Origin: Alphaproteobacteria bacterium
GTDB taxonomy: Bacteria > Pseudomonadota > Alphaproteobacteria > Micavibrionales > Micavibrionaceae
Assembly (NCBI GenBank): GCA_002401695.1
Contig: NVTV01000003.1
Span: 310,001 to 374,000, forward strand
Direction: 5' to 3'
Length of the DNA stretch: 64,000 nucleotides
Made by a program: the position numbers and the translations under genes. The stretch's first letter is position 1. Each line of letters begins with the position of its first letter. Below, piece by piece: positions 50,966 through 60,145 of this stretch. The notes under the pieces are model-generated. The model had not been told where the DNA came from and did not search any database. It saw only the letters and a list, made by a program, of their open reading frames with translations.

Positions 50966-52222
50966 ATGAACTATAAAAGATTTCTGAGTGTTAATGCTTT
51001 TACTCTTACTTTGTTACTGTCCGGTTCTGCTTTGGCAACATCGTTTGAGGAATATGTACAGCGTCTGGGCGCGCATCCTCAAGTGATGAGTATTCTGGCC
51101 GAAAGTGATGCAAGCATGGCGCAGGCGCGTGGCGCGCGTGGCTTACCTGATCCTGTGATTATGATCGGCGTTGATAATGTGCCGATTTCCGACCCCTCCT
51201 TTGACAGATTTTTGCCGACATCGAAAGTGATTGGCTTTTCGCAAGATATTCCCAATCCTGCGGTGCGGGAGGCTGCGTCCGCGCGGCTGGAACAGATATC
51301 CGAGAAGCAAAGCCTGATCGCCGCTTATACTAAGCAGCGTTTGCGCTTTATGCTGGTTGTGAAGCTCGCCGAATTTGAGAGCGTTCAAACTCAAACAAAA
51401 TTAATTAGGCGACAGCTTGGTTTTTATGAGGAACTGGAAGAAACCTTTAAGGGGCAGATCGAGTCGGGTCGCGCGCTCTATCAACGTTTTTCAGAGGTGG
51501 ATGTTGAACGCGCCGAGGTTGAGCGTAAACTGAATGATCTTGATGCAAGGCTGATTTCTATTAAGGCGGGGTTTATCCGTCTTATCGACGCTGTGCCTGA
51601 TATTGATGTGCCTGACATAACCAATACGCCGTGGGAACATGATTCCAATGTGTTGTATCCGGTTTTAATTGCGGCGCAGGATATTGATATTGCGAAGAAG
51701 GGCGTGGGGATTGCCGATGCGGCATTTTTGCCGAATTTTGGCATTAGCGGGGTCTATAAGCAACGTGAAGATGGCGCGAATGGTGCGTTTGAAGGCGATG
51801 ACTGGTTTTCTATTCAGGCGAAAGTAACCTTTCCTTTATGGGCATCGAATAATCAGAAACCAAAGCTGAAAGCGGCGAAGGATCTGGAACGTAGCGCTGT
51901 ATTTGCCTATGAGGATTTACGCGGGCAATGGGTTGCGCAGATGATAGGCCTGCAAAGCAGGCGCGATGCGGCGGCCAAGAATGTGAAAGTTCTGCAAGAT
52001 AAAGATTATGCGATGAAGTCTAAAATCGCGGCGGCGCAGCGTAATTACGAGGCAGGCACCGAAGACTTAGATCGTATTTTGTTGGCGAAAATAGACCGTC
52101 TTAATATTCAGGTGAAGTTCGCCGAATTGAAAGCGATGTATCTTTCTATGGCGGCGGAGTTTAACTCTAATATTATGGCTGATCTTACAGAAGAGGCGTC
52201 ACAAGAGGAAATACAAGAATGA
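50966..52222 (+). CDS. Outer-membrane factor of metal efflux pump (TolC/CusC/CzcC type)
   Basis: A 418-residue outer-membrane efflux protein. The start at 50966 has CGGAGAAG upstream and gives a cleavable signal peptide ('RFLSVNAFTLTLLLSGSALA'). The mature part is the helical TolC-type repeat: long amphipathic heptads ('RLRFMLVVKLAEFESVQTQT', 'DVERAEVERKLNDLDARLIS') and 'IAAQDIDIAKKGVGIADAAF' in the middle. It would form the outer channel of the tripartite pump. Its stop overlaps the adaptor gene (ATGA). No lipoprotein Cys is seen. Confidence 0.88.
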   Translation: MNYKRFLSVNAFTLTLLLSGSALATSFEEYVQRLGAHPQVMSILAESDASMAQARGARGLPDPVIMIGVDNVPISDPSFDRFLPTSKVIGFSQDIPNPAVREAASARLEQISEKQSLIAAYTKQRLRFMLVVKLAEFESVQTQTKLIRRQLGFYEELEETFKGQIESGRALYQRFSEVDVERAEVERKLNDLDARLISIKAGFIRLIDAVPDIDVPDITNTPWEHDSNVLYPVLIAAQDIDIAKKGVGIADAAFLPNFGISGVYKQREDGANGAFEGDDWFSIQAKVTFPLWASNNQKPKLKAAKDLERSAVFAYEDLRGQWVAQMIGLQSRRDAAAKNVKVLQDKDYAMKSKIAAAQRNYEAGTEDLDRILLAKIDRLNIQVKFAELKAMYLSMAAEFNSNIMADLTEEASQEEIQE

Positions 52223-53595
52223 AATATGTAATGAGTTTTTTGTTTTTGATGGTCGTGTCTTTTGCCACGCCAACTTTTCTCGCGCCGCCAGTTTATGCGG
52301 CTTCGGAGGATATCAGGCAATATACATGTCCGATGCATACACATTACCTTTCTGATCATGCGGGAACATGTCCGATTTGCGGGATGGATCTGGTTGCGCT
52401 GGAAAATGAAGGGGATAACGAAGACGTTAGCGTATTTTCCGAGGGCGAAAAGGAAATTCTGTATTGGGTTGCGCCGATGAATGCGGATTACCGCATGGAT
52501 AAACCCGGCAAGTCGCCTATGGGAATGGATTTGGTGCCGGTTTATGCGCAGGATAATGGGGGTGGATCGCCGGAGAAGACGGGGCGCGCCATTGTTAAAA
52601 TTTCCTCTGAAATGATACAAAATACAGGTGTTCGCACGGAAAAGGCGCAGATGGTGGCGTTCGGTACATTGGTGCGCAGCTATGGCGATGTGACGGAAAA
52701 TATTCGTTTACAAAGCGATATATCAGGCCGTGTTTCCGGTTGGATCAAAGATTTGAAAATCAAGGCGCAAGGCGATGAAGTTAAAAAGGGCGATTTGCTG
52801 TTTCTGCTGGATAGTCCGGAGCTGATCTCCGCGCAGCAAGATTATATCAGTGCGCTGACCACAGGTATTAAAGGGCGTATCGGCGCGGCGAAAAGAAGGC
52901 TCGGTTCGCTGGGGGTTCAGGATAAAGCGATTAAGGATATCCGCGCAAAAGGTCGGGCGTTGGCCTATATCCCTTTTTATGCCACGCAAGATGGTATTGT
53001 GAACGAAATTACTATTCGTGAGGGCAGCTATGTTGATGCGGGGATGATGTTGATGCAGATACAAGATTATGCCTCTGTCTGGGTTGATGTCAGTATTGCC
53101 GAGCAGGATATTCCCTATATTAACAAGACAACGCAGGTGAGTGTTTCCTTATCGAACTTAGGGCTGCACGCGCAGGCGGCGCAAATTGATTATATCTATC
53201 CGACGATTGATCGCTCTACGCGGACGGGGCGGGTGCGTTTGGTTTTGGATAATCCGGATAAGATGATTAAGCCGGGGGCGTATGTAGATGTGGAGTTTGA
53301 AACTGATGTTAAGTTGCGTCTTTCTGTGCCGAGTGATGCAATTTTGAAAAGCAAAGACGGTGACTTTATTGTCGTTGCGATCGGGAAGGGTCGTTTCCAG
53401 CCACGCAAGATTTCATCGGGCTTACGGTATAAAGGACGCACAGAAATACTGGATGGCATTGTTGAAAATGACGACATTGTCGTTAGTGGGCAGTTCTTGA
53501 TCGATTCCGAAAGCGCGTTGCGTGAATCATTTCGCAAGATGAAGAAAGCCCCAGCGTCTTCAACTGCGCCAGAGAGTAATGCTCATGCCAAATAA
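52219..53595 (+). CDS. Periplasmic adaptor of metal RND pump, CusB-like, with metal-binding domain
   Basis: A 458-residue membrane-fusion protein with signal peptide. Two small metal-binding modules precede the core: 'CPMH' ... 'CPICGMDL' (~residues 36-58, heavy-metal-binding domain) and 'YWVAPMNADYRMDKPGKSPM' followed by 'GMDLVP' (~88-112), a pattern seen at the N-terminus of CusB where Met residues carry Cu(I)/Ag(I). The hairpin, lipoyl and beta-barrel parts follow ('DISGRVSGWIKDLKIKAQGD', 'GIVNEITIREGSYVDAGMML'). Overlaps the genes on both sides by 4 and 17 bp. The Met-rich segment points to copper or silver rather than cobalt or nickel. Confidence 0.9.
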   Translation: MKYVMSFLFLMVVSFATPTFLAPPVYAASEDIRQYTCPMHTHYLSDHAGTCPICGMDLVALENEGDNEDVSVFSEGEKEILYWVAPMNADYRMDKPGKSPMGMDLVPVYAQDNGGGSPEKTGRAIVKISSEMIQNTGVRTEKAQMVAFGTLVRSYGDVTENIRLQSDISGRVSGWIKDLKIKAQGDEVKKGDLLFLLDSPELISAQQDYISALTTGIKGRIGAAKRRLGSLGVQDKAIKDIRAKGRALAYIPFYATQDGIVNEITIREGSYVDAGMMLMQIQDYASVWVDVSIAEQDIPYINKTTQVSVSLSNLGLHAQAAQIDYIYPTIDRSTRTGRVRLVLDNPDKMIKPGAYVDVEFETDVKLRLSVPSDAILKSKDGDFIVVAIGKGRFQPRKISSGLRYKGRTEILDGIVENDDIVVSGQFLIDSESALRESFRKMKKAPASSTAPESNAHAK

Positions 53596-56500
53596 TGATT
53601 TGGAGGCGCATAATTTATCGCGTGATCCCACGGAATCTTTTGTTGCGGGCGTTATAGAATGGTCGGTGCGTAACCAGTTGCTGGTTGCGATGATGATGGT
53701 TGCTTTGCTGGTCACGGGGGTTATGTCGATGCGCAGCATGCCGCTGGACGCGATCCCTGATATGTCTGATACGCAGGTGATTATCCGCACCGAATTTGCA
53801 GGGCAATCGCCACAAATTATTGAAGATTTGGTGACGTATCCGCTGTCCACCACGATGTTGGGTTTGCCGAAGACCAAAGCGGTTCGTGGGTTTTCGATGT
53901 TTGGAACATCCTTTGTTTATATTATTTTCGAAGATGGCGTTGATCAATATTGGGCGCGTTCGCGGGTGGTGGAGGCGCTGTCCAAAGTTCAGGGAGATTT
54001 ACCGCGTAATGTCGCGCCGCAAATTGGCCCCGATGCGACAGGGGTTGGCTGGATTTATCAATATGCTTTGATTGATAAAAGCGGGAAATATGATCTGGCG
54101 CAGCTGCGCGGTTTGCAAGACTGGTTTTTGAAGTTTGAGCTGGCCACGGTTAAGGGTGTGTCAGAGGTGGCTTCGGTTGGCGGGTTTGTTAAAGAATATC
54201 AAATCTTGATTGATCCGAACCGTTTGCGCGCCTTTAACGTGCCTTTAAAGCGTCTGATGGTGGCGGTTGAAAATGCCAGCATGGATGCGGGTGGACGCGT
54301 GATTGAAAAGGCCGAGATGGAGCTGATGATTCGCTCTAAGGGCTATATTACGGATATAGAACAGCTTAAGAAGATCGTGCTGTATGCGCGTGATGGAACG
54401 CCGGTGAAGTTGTCCGATGTTGCGCGGGTAATCGAAGGGCCGGAGCTGCGCCGCGGTGTAACCGAACTGAACGGTGAGGGTGAGGTTGTTGCGGGCATTG
54501 TGATTATGCGCGCGGGTGAAAATGCGCTGCACGTGATTGAGGGCGTTAAGGCAAAGCTGGCGGAGCTGCAACAAGGCTTGCCCGAAGGGGTGGAGATTGT
54601 CACCGTTTATGATCGTGCGCCTTTGATTGAAGGGGCGGTGGAATATCTTCAGGAAAAACTGATTGAAGAGGCGCTGGTGGTTGCGTTGGTTTCTTTTATA
54701 TTCTTGCTTCATGTTCGCTCGGCCTTTGTTGCGATTGTCACCTTGCCGTTGGGTGTGTTGGCGGCGTTTATTGTGATGTTTATGCAGGGTATTACCGCCA
54801 ATATTATGTCGTTGAGCGGGATTGCGATTGCGATTGGCGCGATGGTGGATGCATCGGTGGTGATGGTTGAAAACGCGCATCGGAAGTTATCTGAATTATC
54901 GGAGGATGCCTCTACGGCTGAGAAGAATGCCGCGATTTTACTGTCAACCAAGGAGGTCGGGCCGGGGCTGTTTTTCTCGCTGTTGATTATTACGGTGTCG
55001 TTTATGCCTGTCTTTGCGTTGACGGGGCAGTCTTATCGCTTATTTGCGCCGCTGGCTTTTACCAAGACCTATGCGATGGGCTTTGCCGCGATTTTATCGA
55101 TCACGGTTGTGCCTGTGCTTATGCTGTGGCTGATTAAGGGAAAGATCAGGAAAGAAGAAGAAAACCCGATTAATCGCTGGTTTATCAATCTTTATCGTCC
55201 GCTGTTAAATGGGGCGTTAAAGCAAAAATGGCTGACCATTATGATGGCGGGGGTTTTGTTGGTGTCGATGGTGTGGCCTTTGTCTAAAACGGGGTCTGAA
55301 TTTATGCCTGCTCTGTATGAGGGGGAGCTTCTTTATATGCCGACAACATTGCCGGGGGTTTCGATTACCAAAGCAAAGGAAATTTTGCAGCAGACCAATC
55401 GCCTGATTAAAAAGGTGCCGGAAGTTGAACGTGTGTTCGGCAAGGTAGGCCGCGCGGATACGGCGACTGATCCTGCGCCGATTTCGATGATTGAAACATG
55501 GATAAAGTTGAAGCCGAAAAGCGAATGGCGCAAGGGGATGAGCGCGGCGGCGTTGATTAAAGATTTGAATAAAAGCGTGAAGATTACAGGCGTTGTAAAT
55601 TCATGGGGCTATCCGATTAAAACCCGTATGGATATGATTTCAACGGGTGTGCGCACGCCGATCGGTATTAAGATTGCGGGCGGTGATCTTGATGTTATCG
55701 GGCGCGTTGCTTTGGATGTTGAGGCGGCGATTAAAAATGTTGCGGGGACGCGATCGGTCTTTGCGGATCGGGTAACGGGCGGTAAATATCTGGAGATAAC
55801 GCCCAACAGGGATGAGCTGGCGCGGCGTAATATTGATCTTGGTGTGTTCCAGAATATTGTTGGTGCGGCGTTGGGTGGTATGAAGATGTCGGAATCTATT
55901 CAAGGGCGTGAGCGTTACGACATCATGGTGCGCTATGATCGGCCTTTCCGTGAAGATCCTGAGGATTTGTATCATATTTTAGTGCCAACCCCACAGGGGC
56001 AGCATATTCCGCTGGGTGAGGTCGCGACGATAGAATTTACCGAAGGCCCGCCGATGATTAAGTCTGAGAATGCCAGATTAACGGGGTGGGTGTTTGTTGA
56101 TATTGAAGATCGTGATATTGGCTCCTACGTTAAAGAGGCGCAGAAGATTGTAGCCGAAAGTGTTGATCTGCCCGCCGGTTATGCGTTGATCTGGTCGGGG
56201 CAGTTTGAACAGATGTTAGAGGCCAAAGCGCGGATGCAAGTCGCTGTGCCTGCGGCGATTTTCATTATATTCACCTTGCTGATGGTGCATTTCGGGCGGC
56301 TTGATCGAACGTTGATTATTATGCTGTCTTTACCGTTTGGTTTGATTGGCGGGGTTTGGGCGTTGTATTTTGCGGGCTATAATTTTTCGGTTGCGGTTGG
56401 TGTTGGGTTTATTGCGCTGGCGGGTATCGCGGTGGAGACGGCGGTTGTTATGTTGTTGTATATTGACCATCAAGTGCGCGCGCACCCACCGAAATCACGG

Positions 56501-56752
56501 GCCGCGTTGTTTGATGCGGTGATGCATGGGGCGGTGTTGCGTGTTCGGCCGAAGCTGATGACGGTTTGCGTTATTCTGGCGGGGCTGACACCGATTTTCC
56601 TGACCGAGGGGTTGGGCTCTGATGTGATGCGCCGTATTGCTTTGCCGATGGTTGGCGGTATGGTGAGCACAACCATCTTAACCCTTATCGTCATTCCCGT
56701 GGTGTATTACCTGTGGGAAGGACGACGGTTTAAAAGCGCAGAGTCAAAGTAA
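53579..56752 (+). CDS. Heavy-metal efflux RND transporter, CusA-like
   Basis: A 1057-residue inner-membrane RND pump. Family signs are 'SMPLDAIPDMSDTQVIIRTE', the heavy-metal RND periplasmic 'GVGWIYQYALID', 'LQDWFLKFELATVKGVSEVA' and membrane motif 'GGIAIAIGAMVDASVVMVEN'-like 'GIAIAIGAMVDASVVMVENA' (helix 4). Alignment by eye to E. coli CusA is close through 'DTATDPAPISMIETWIKLKP' and 'RMDMISTGVRTPIGIKIAGG', keeping the Met of 'SMIET' and of 'DMIST' that in CusA bind Cu/Ag, while the first Met site (GMS) is GVS. So Cu(I)/Ag(I) export is the best guess, although the regulators are of nickel/cobalt type. Ends the operon. Confidence 0.92.
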   Translation: MLMPNNDLEAHNLSRDPTESFVAGVIEWSVRNQLLVAMMMVALLVTGVMSMRSMPLDAIPDMSDTQVIIRTEFAGQSPQIIEDLVTYPLSTTMLGLPKTKAVRGFSMFGTSFVYIIFEDGVDQYWARSRVVEALSKVQGDLPRNVAPQIGPDATGVGWIYQYALIDKSGKYDLAQLRGLQDWFLKFELATVKGVSEVASVGGFVKEYQILIDPNRLRAFNVPLKRLMVAVENASMDAGGRVIEKAEMELMIRSKGYITDIEQLKKIVLYARDGTPVKLSDVARVIEGPELRRGVTELNGEGEVVAGIVIMRAGENALHVIEGVKAKLAELQQGLPEGVEIVTVYDRAPLIEGAVEYLQEKLIEEALVVALVSFIFLLHVRSAFVAIVTLPLGVLAAFIVMFMQGITANIMSLSGIAIAIGAMVDASVVMVENAHRKLSELSEDASTAEKNAAILLSTKEVGPGLFFSLLIITVSFMPVFALTGQSYRLFAPLAFTKTYAMGFAAILSITVVPVLMLWLIKGKIRKEEENPINRWFINLYRPLLNGALKQKWLTIMMAGVLLVSMVWPLSKTGSEFMPALYEGELLYMPTTLPGVSITKAKEILQQTNRLIKKVPEVERVFGKVGRADTATDPAPISMIETWIKLKPKSEWRKGMSAAALIKDLNKSVKITGVVNSWGYPIKTRMDMISTGVRTPIGIKIAGGDLDVIGRVALDVEAAIKNVAGTRSVFADRVTGGKYLEITPNRDELARRNIDLGVFQNIVGAALGGMKMSESIQGRERYDIMVRYDRPFREDPEDLYHILVPTPQGQHIPLGEVATIEFTEGPPMIKSENARLTGWVFVDIEDRDIGSYVKEAQKIVAESVDLPAGYALIWSGQFEQMLEAKARMQVAVPAAIFIIFTLLMVHFGRLDRTLIIMLSLPFGLIGGVWALYFAGYNFSVAVGVGFIALAGIAVETAVVMLLYIDHQVRAHPPKSRAALFDAVMHGAVLRVRPKLMTVCVILAGLTPIFLTEGLGSDVMRRIALPMVGGMVSTTILTLIVIPVVYYLWEGRRFKSAESK

Positions 56753-56766
56753 CCCGACGACTATAT

Positions 56767-57651
56767 TTACTGGCTTAAATGATTATAGAGAATGGTTGTG
56801 AAGGCATCTGGCCCTACGATCCCTTCGCTCATTTTTTCATCAAATTCCTGTGTTGGTTTCGCGGCGATGGTTTGCTCCAGAGTTTTTCCGTCTTTAATCG
56901 CTTTTTCTATATTTTTTGCGATTGTTGCCAGTGCTTGCTGATAGGATTTTAGTTCTGCTTTATTCATCAATGAGCCGTGACCGGGGACAATAATTGTCTC
57001 ATCATTGGCCAGAGCGAGAAGCGTATCATGCGCAGCGATCAAGCCTGCTATTGATCCACCATGTTCTGTATCAATGAAGGGATACATGCCATTAAATATG
57101 GTGTCGCCTGCAACAATCACATTTTCATTTACGAAATAGGCCACCACGTCGCCATCTGTATGTGCGTGGGGGACATGAACAACTTTAATGTCATTGCCGT
57201 TATGGTGAAAGGTCATGTCTTTGGAAAACGTCACCACGGGCAGCCCAGTTTTTGAAAGTGGCGGCATTTCCTTTTTGAAATAGGTGATGAATTGTTTTGT
57301 GCTTAAACGTTCGCGGACACTATCATGTGCCACGATAATTGCATTTTCTTCGCCGAAAAATTCATTCCCGCCTGTGTGATCGAAATGATAGTGGGTGTTT
57401 AGGACGAACTTTATATCTTGATCATTGATGCTTTTGGCTGCAGCTTTGATTAGGGCGCTGCGTCCGGCGAGTTGATCGTCAATAATGAATGTGCCGTCTT
57501 CACCTGTTGATGTAACGACATTGCCGCCTTGGGGGCTAATCAGTACGTGGATATTGTTTTTGACTTGTATGATTTTAACATCACTCTCTTGTGCGTGCGC
57601 AGAAAAAGGTGCGATACAGAGAGTTAGGATAAGGAGGGGAATGTGTTTCAT
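56767..57651 (-). CDS. Secreted metallo-beta-lactamase-fold hydrolase
   Basis: A 294-residue protein with signal peptide ('LLILTLCIAPFSAHA'). Zinc-binding motifs: 'HYHFDHTGG' (HxHxDH, ~residues 87-95), His in 'HVPHAHTDGD' (~160), Asp in 'GDTIFNG' (~182) and 'VPGHG' (~222). The family includes lactonases, cyclases and class B beta-lactamases; the sequence does not decide. It converges on the pump operon with only ~14 bp between stop codons and is probably not part of it. Confidence 0.85.
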   Translation of the reverse strand: MKHIPLLILTLCIAPFSAHAQESDVKIIQVKNNIHVLISPQGGNVVTSTGEDGTFIIDDQLAGRSALIKAAAKSINDQDIKFVLNTHYHFDHTGGNEFFGEENAIIVAHDSVRERLSTKQFITYFKKEMPPLSKTGLPVVTFSKDMTFHHNGNDIKVVHVPHAHTDGDVVAYFVNENVIVAGDTIFNGMYPFIDTEHGGSIAGLIAAHDTLLALANDETIIVPGHGSLMNKAELKSYQQALATIAKNIEKAIKDGKTLEQTIAAKPTQEFDEKMSEGIVGPDAFTTILYNHLSQ

Positions 57652-58338
57652 TTTATCTCTCTTAAGGTTTGTTGGGTTATCTTTTGTGGTTTTATCATAT
57701 ACGTATTCGTCGTATTTTAAGCAAGGTTACAGTTCAAATATTGTGCATTTTTATAGGCGCAGATTGACACCATATGATAAGCTTGTAATGCCTAAAGGTT
57801 CTTCCCAAGGGTTTTTACGTATGGCCGAAAATAAATAAATGCATAGGTTTTTGTGGTTGCCGTTATTTGTGGCAGTTATTCATATTTTTCTGGAGCTGTT
57901 ATTGCCTATTCATGCTACAATGTTGCTAAAGATAACCTCAAAAAACACCGTGGTTGTGTGCGTGGGTTGGTATCGCGACCTTAAGCTGTCTATACGTGGT
58001 GGGCGAGGCAAATTTGCATAACATTTCTTCATGGCTGGATCAGAAACCAAGATTGATTTTGGAAATCGGGGACATTGTGTGTTACGGCGGGTCTGTTTTT
58101 GGCCCTTAAACTTGCTGATAAGGCGGGGGCGTTGGGTATCAATTTGCTTGAGAGGGGGGGTGAAGTGCAGGAGCTTTACCTCTTTTATTTCATTTTGCTC
58201 TATTGTCTGGAATTGAGGAAGCGGCTGGCTTCTAGGGATAGCGCGTTCCAGGGTTAGGAATCTCTTACCTTTATTTATTATGCCGATAATGATAGTGTAT
58301 TGCAGGTGATTATTATATTTTAAGGGAAGACGATCAGG
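57652..58338. other. Long intergenic region with possible decayed gene
   Basis: About 690 bp without an intact gene. Short open frames on the plus strand have some protein character: at ~57839 'FLWLPLFVAVIHIFLELLLP' looks like a membrane helix, and at ~58090-58257 'GLFLALKLADKAGALGINLL' then 'ERGGEVQELYLFYFILLY' reads like another, in a different frame. They could be pieces of one small membrane protein gene broken by frameshifts. The promoters of the hydrolase (leftwards) and TerD unit (rightwards) are also here. Confidence 0.4.
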
Positions 58339-59088
58339 ATGTCTAAAAAAGAAAATTGTTCCGCTGCATCATTAGAAAAAGCAACCGAGAGTATTGTAGA
58401 TTTTTCAGGGCATGGGGCGTCTCTTGGGGCGGCGGGCTATCGTGTTGCCAGTGATCATCCCGATAACTGTGAGTTTTTGGCCGGTCCGGGTGATAGTGTT
58501 GCTATTTCTCCGGGGAAAGATGGGTTTGAATCATTCATGATCGGTGTTGCGTGGGATAATATTTCTATCGAAGATTCTGGCCTTTTTGGTCGATGGTTTA
58601 AAAAAGTTCGCAAAGTTGGCGTTGATCTTGATATTGGCTGTTTGTATGAAATGCAAGATGGCACACGTGGTTCTATTCAGGCCTTTGGTGAAAAGTTTGG
58701 TAATTTTAACGAAGCGCCTTTTATCTCTCTTTCAGGTGATGAGCGAACCGGTGACGCGGAAGGTGACGATGAATATCTTCTGGTTAACGGAGAAAAGTGG
58801 AAGGATGTTAAACGTGTCCTTGTTTATATTTACATTTATAAAGGCGCGCTACGTTGGTCGGAATTACATCCGCAAATTGTTGTTGATGTGCCGGGTGAAA
58901 GTGATCTATATGTGACTTTGAGCGCACATGATGATGCGCTGTCTTTGTGCGCGGTGGCTGAGCTTGAGAATGTACGCGGTGGTATTAAATTAACCAATCG
59001 AACAGAATATTTTCCGGGGCATGAGGAAATGGATCGTGCGTTTGGCTATGGCCTTGCATGGGCGGATGGGCAGAAAAATCCTGTATAG
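58339..59088 (+). CDS. TerD-family stress protein (copy 1)
   Basis: A 249-residue protein of the TerD family, Ca2+-binding beta-sandwich proteins linked to tellurite, stress and phage resistance. The domain (~residues 50-190) shows 'MIGVAWDN', 'VDLDIGCLYEMQDGTRG' and the acidic 'SGDERTGDAEGDDEYLLV', matching the TerD pattern GD..TG.G.GDDE. The N-terminal ~50 residues and a C-terminal beta extension ('DLYVTLSAHDDALSLCAVAE') make it longer than plain TerD. First of three genes with an antiporter and a second TerD protein. Confidence 0.87.
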   Translation: MSKKENCSAASLEKATESIVDFSGHGASLGAAGYRVASDHPDNCEFLAGPGDSVAISPGKDGFESFMIGVAWDNISIEDSGLFGRWFKKVRKVGVDLDIGCLYEMQDGTRGSIQAFGEKFGNFNEAPFISLSGDERTGDAEGDDEYLLVNGEKWKDVKRVLVYIYIYKGALRWSELHPQIVVDVPGESDLYVTLSAHDDALSLCAVAELENVRGGIKLTNRTEYFPGHEEMDRAFGYGLAWADGQKNPV

Positions 59089-59109
59089 TCTGTTTCTGAA
59101 AGTAAATGA

Positions 59110-60114
59110 ATGAATTCCTTTTCTTATTATGATACGACGATTTTATCGTTAGGCGCGCTTTTCTTTGGCATTATTATGTTGATTAAGGGCGGGGGCTGGG
59201 CCGTTGAAGCCGGCGTTTTTATTGCAACACGCTATGGTGTTTCGCCGTTGATTGTTGGTTTTACAATTATTGCATTTGGCACGTCTTTGCCGGAATTGAT
59301 TGTTTCTGTTGTTGCCAATTTACAGGGGTCACCGGGGATTGCGCTGGGTAATGTCTTGGGATCGAATATCGCAAATGTTTTGATGGTCCTTGGGTGTACT
59401 GCGCTTATCTCTGTTTTGCACGTTAAGGTCTCACGAATGTTGGTGCGGGATCTTATCTTTATGATGTTGGCAATGATTGGCTTAACGGCACTTTTATATT
59501 CCGGTGGAATATCCCGTCTTACTGGATTTGGTATGGTTTCAATTTTGGGTACGTATATTTTTATTCAATATAAAGCTGTTGGATTATCCAAAGATGATAC
59601 TGCAGAGGGTGAAGAGGTTTCTGCTGCGGAGACGCCTTTGTTTAAAAGTGATTTTGTTGCATATGGAACGTTGCTTCTGGGGCTTGTTTGTATTTCTGTG
59701 GGCGCCGAATTCCTTGTAAAAGGCGCGAAGGTGAGTGCGGGCTTAATTGGGGTTCCTGAATCTATTATTGCCCTTAGTATTATTGCGTTTGGAACATCAT
59801 TGCCGGAACTTACGACGAGCATAATTGCAGCGCGTAAGGGGCATTCAGAAATGGTGATCGGGAATATTATTGGTTCTAATGTATTTAATGTATTGATGAT
59901 ACTTGGGTTTGCATCTTTGATGAAGCCTATCGCCAGCGGAAGTTTTTCTCCACAGATTTTAAACTTTGATGTTTGGATTGCATTGTTGGTTTCGTTTAGC
60001 TTGGTTTTGGTTCTGCTTATCTTTGGGCGGATTGGTCGTTTTACGGGAATTTTGTTTTTTCTATCTTATATCGCGTATAATATATATATCTATATGGCAA
60101 ATATAAATGCATGA
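59110..60114 (+). CDS. Calcium/sodium antiporter (CaCA family, YrbG-like)
   Basis: A 334-residue membrane protein with about ten helices in two inverted halves. Both alpha-repeats of the Ca2+/cation antiporter family are intact: 'AFGTSLPELIVSVV' with 'GNVLGSNIANVLMVLG' (~residues 57-97) and 'AFGTSLPELTTSII' with 'GNIIGSNVFNVLMILG' (~226-267). These carry the Glu residues that bind Ca2+ and Na+. It follows the first TerD gene by 21 bp and precedes the second by 31 bp, so the three are likely one operon. In classic ter loci TerC fills the membrane role. Confidence 0.93.
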   Translation: MNSFSYYDTTILSLGALFFGIIMLIKGGGWAVEAGVFIATRYGVSPLIVGFTIIAFGTSLPELIVSVVANLQGSPGIALGNVLGSNIANVLMVLGCTALISVLHVKVSRMLVRDLIFMMLAMIGLTALLYSGGISRLTGFGMVSILGTYIFIQYKAVGLSKDDTAEGEEVSAAETPLFKSDFVAYGTLLLGLVCISVGAEFLVKGAKVSAGLIGVPESIIALSIIAFGTSLPELTTSIIAARKGHSEMVIGNIIGSNVFNVLMILGFASLMKPIASGSFSPQILNFDVWIALLVSFSLVLVLLIFGRIGRFTGILFFLSYIAYNIYIYMANINA

Positions 60115-60145
60115 GTTTTTTAACAGTAAAGTTAGGGTCGTTTAA

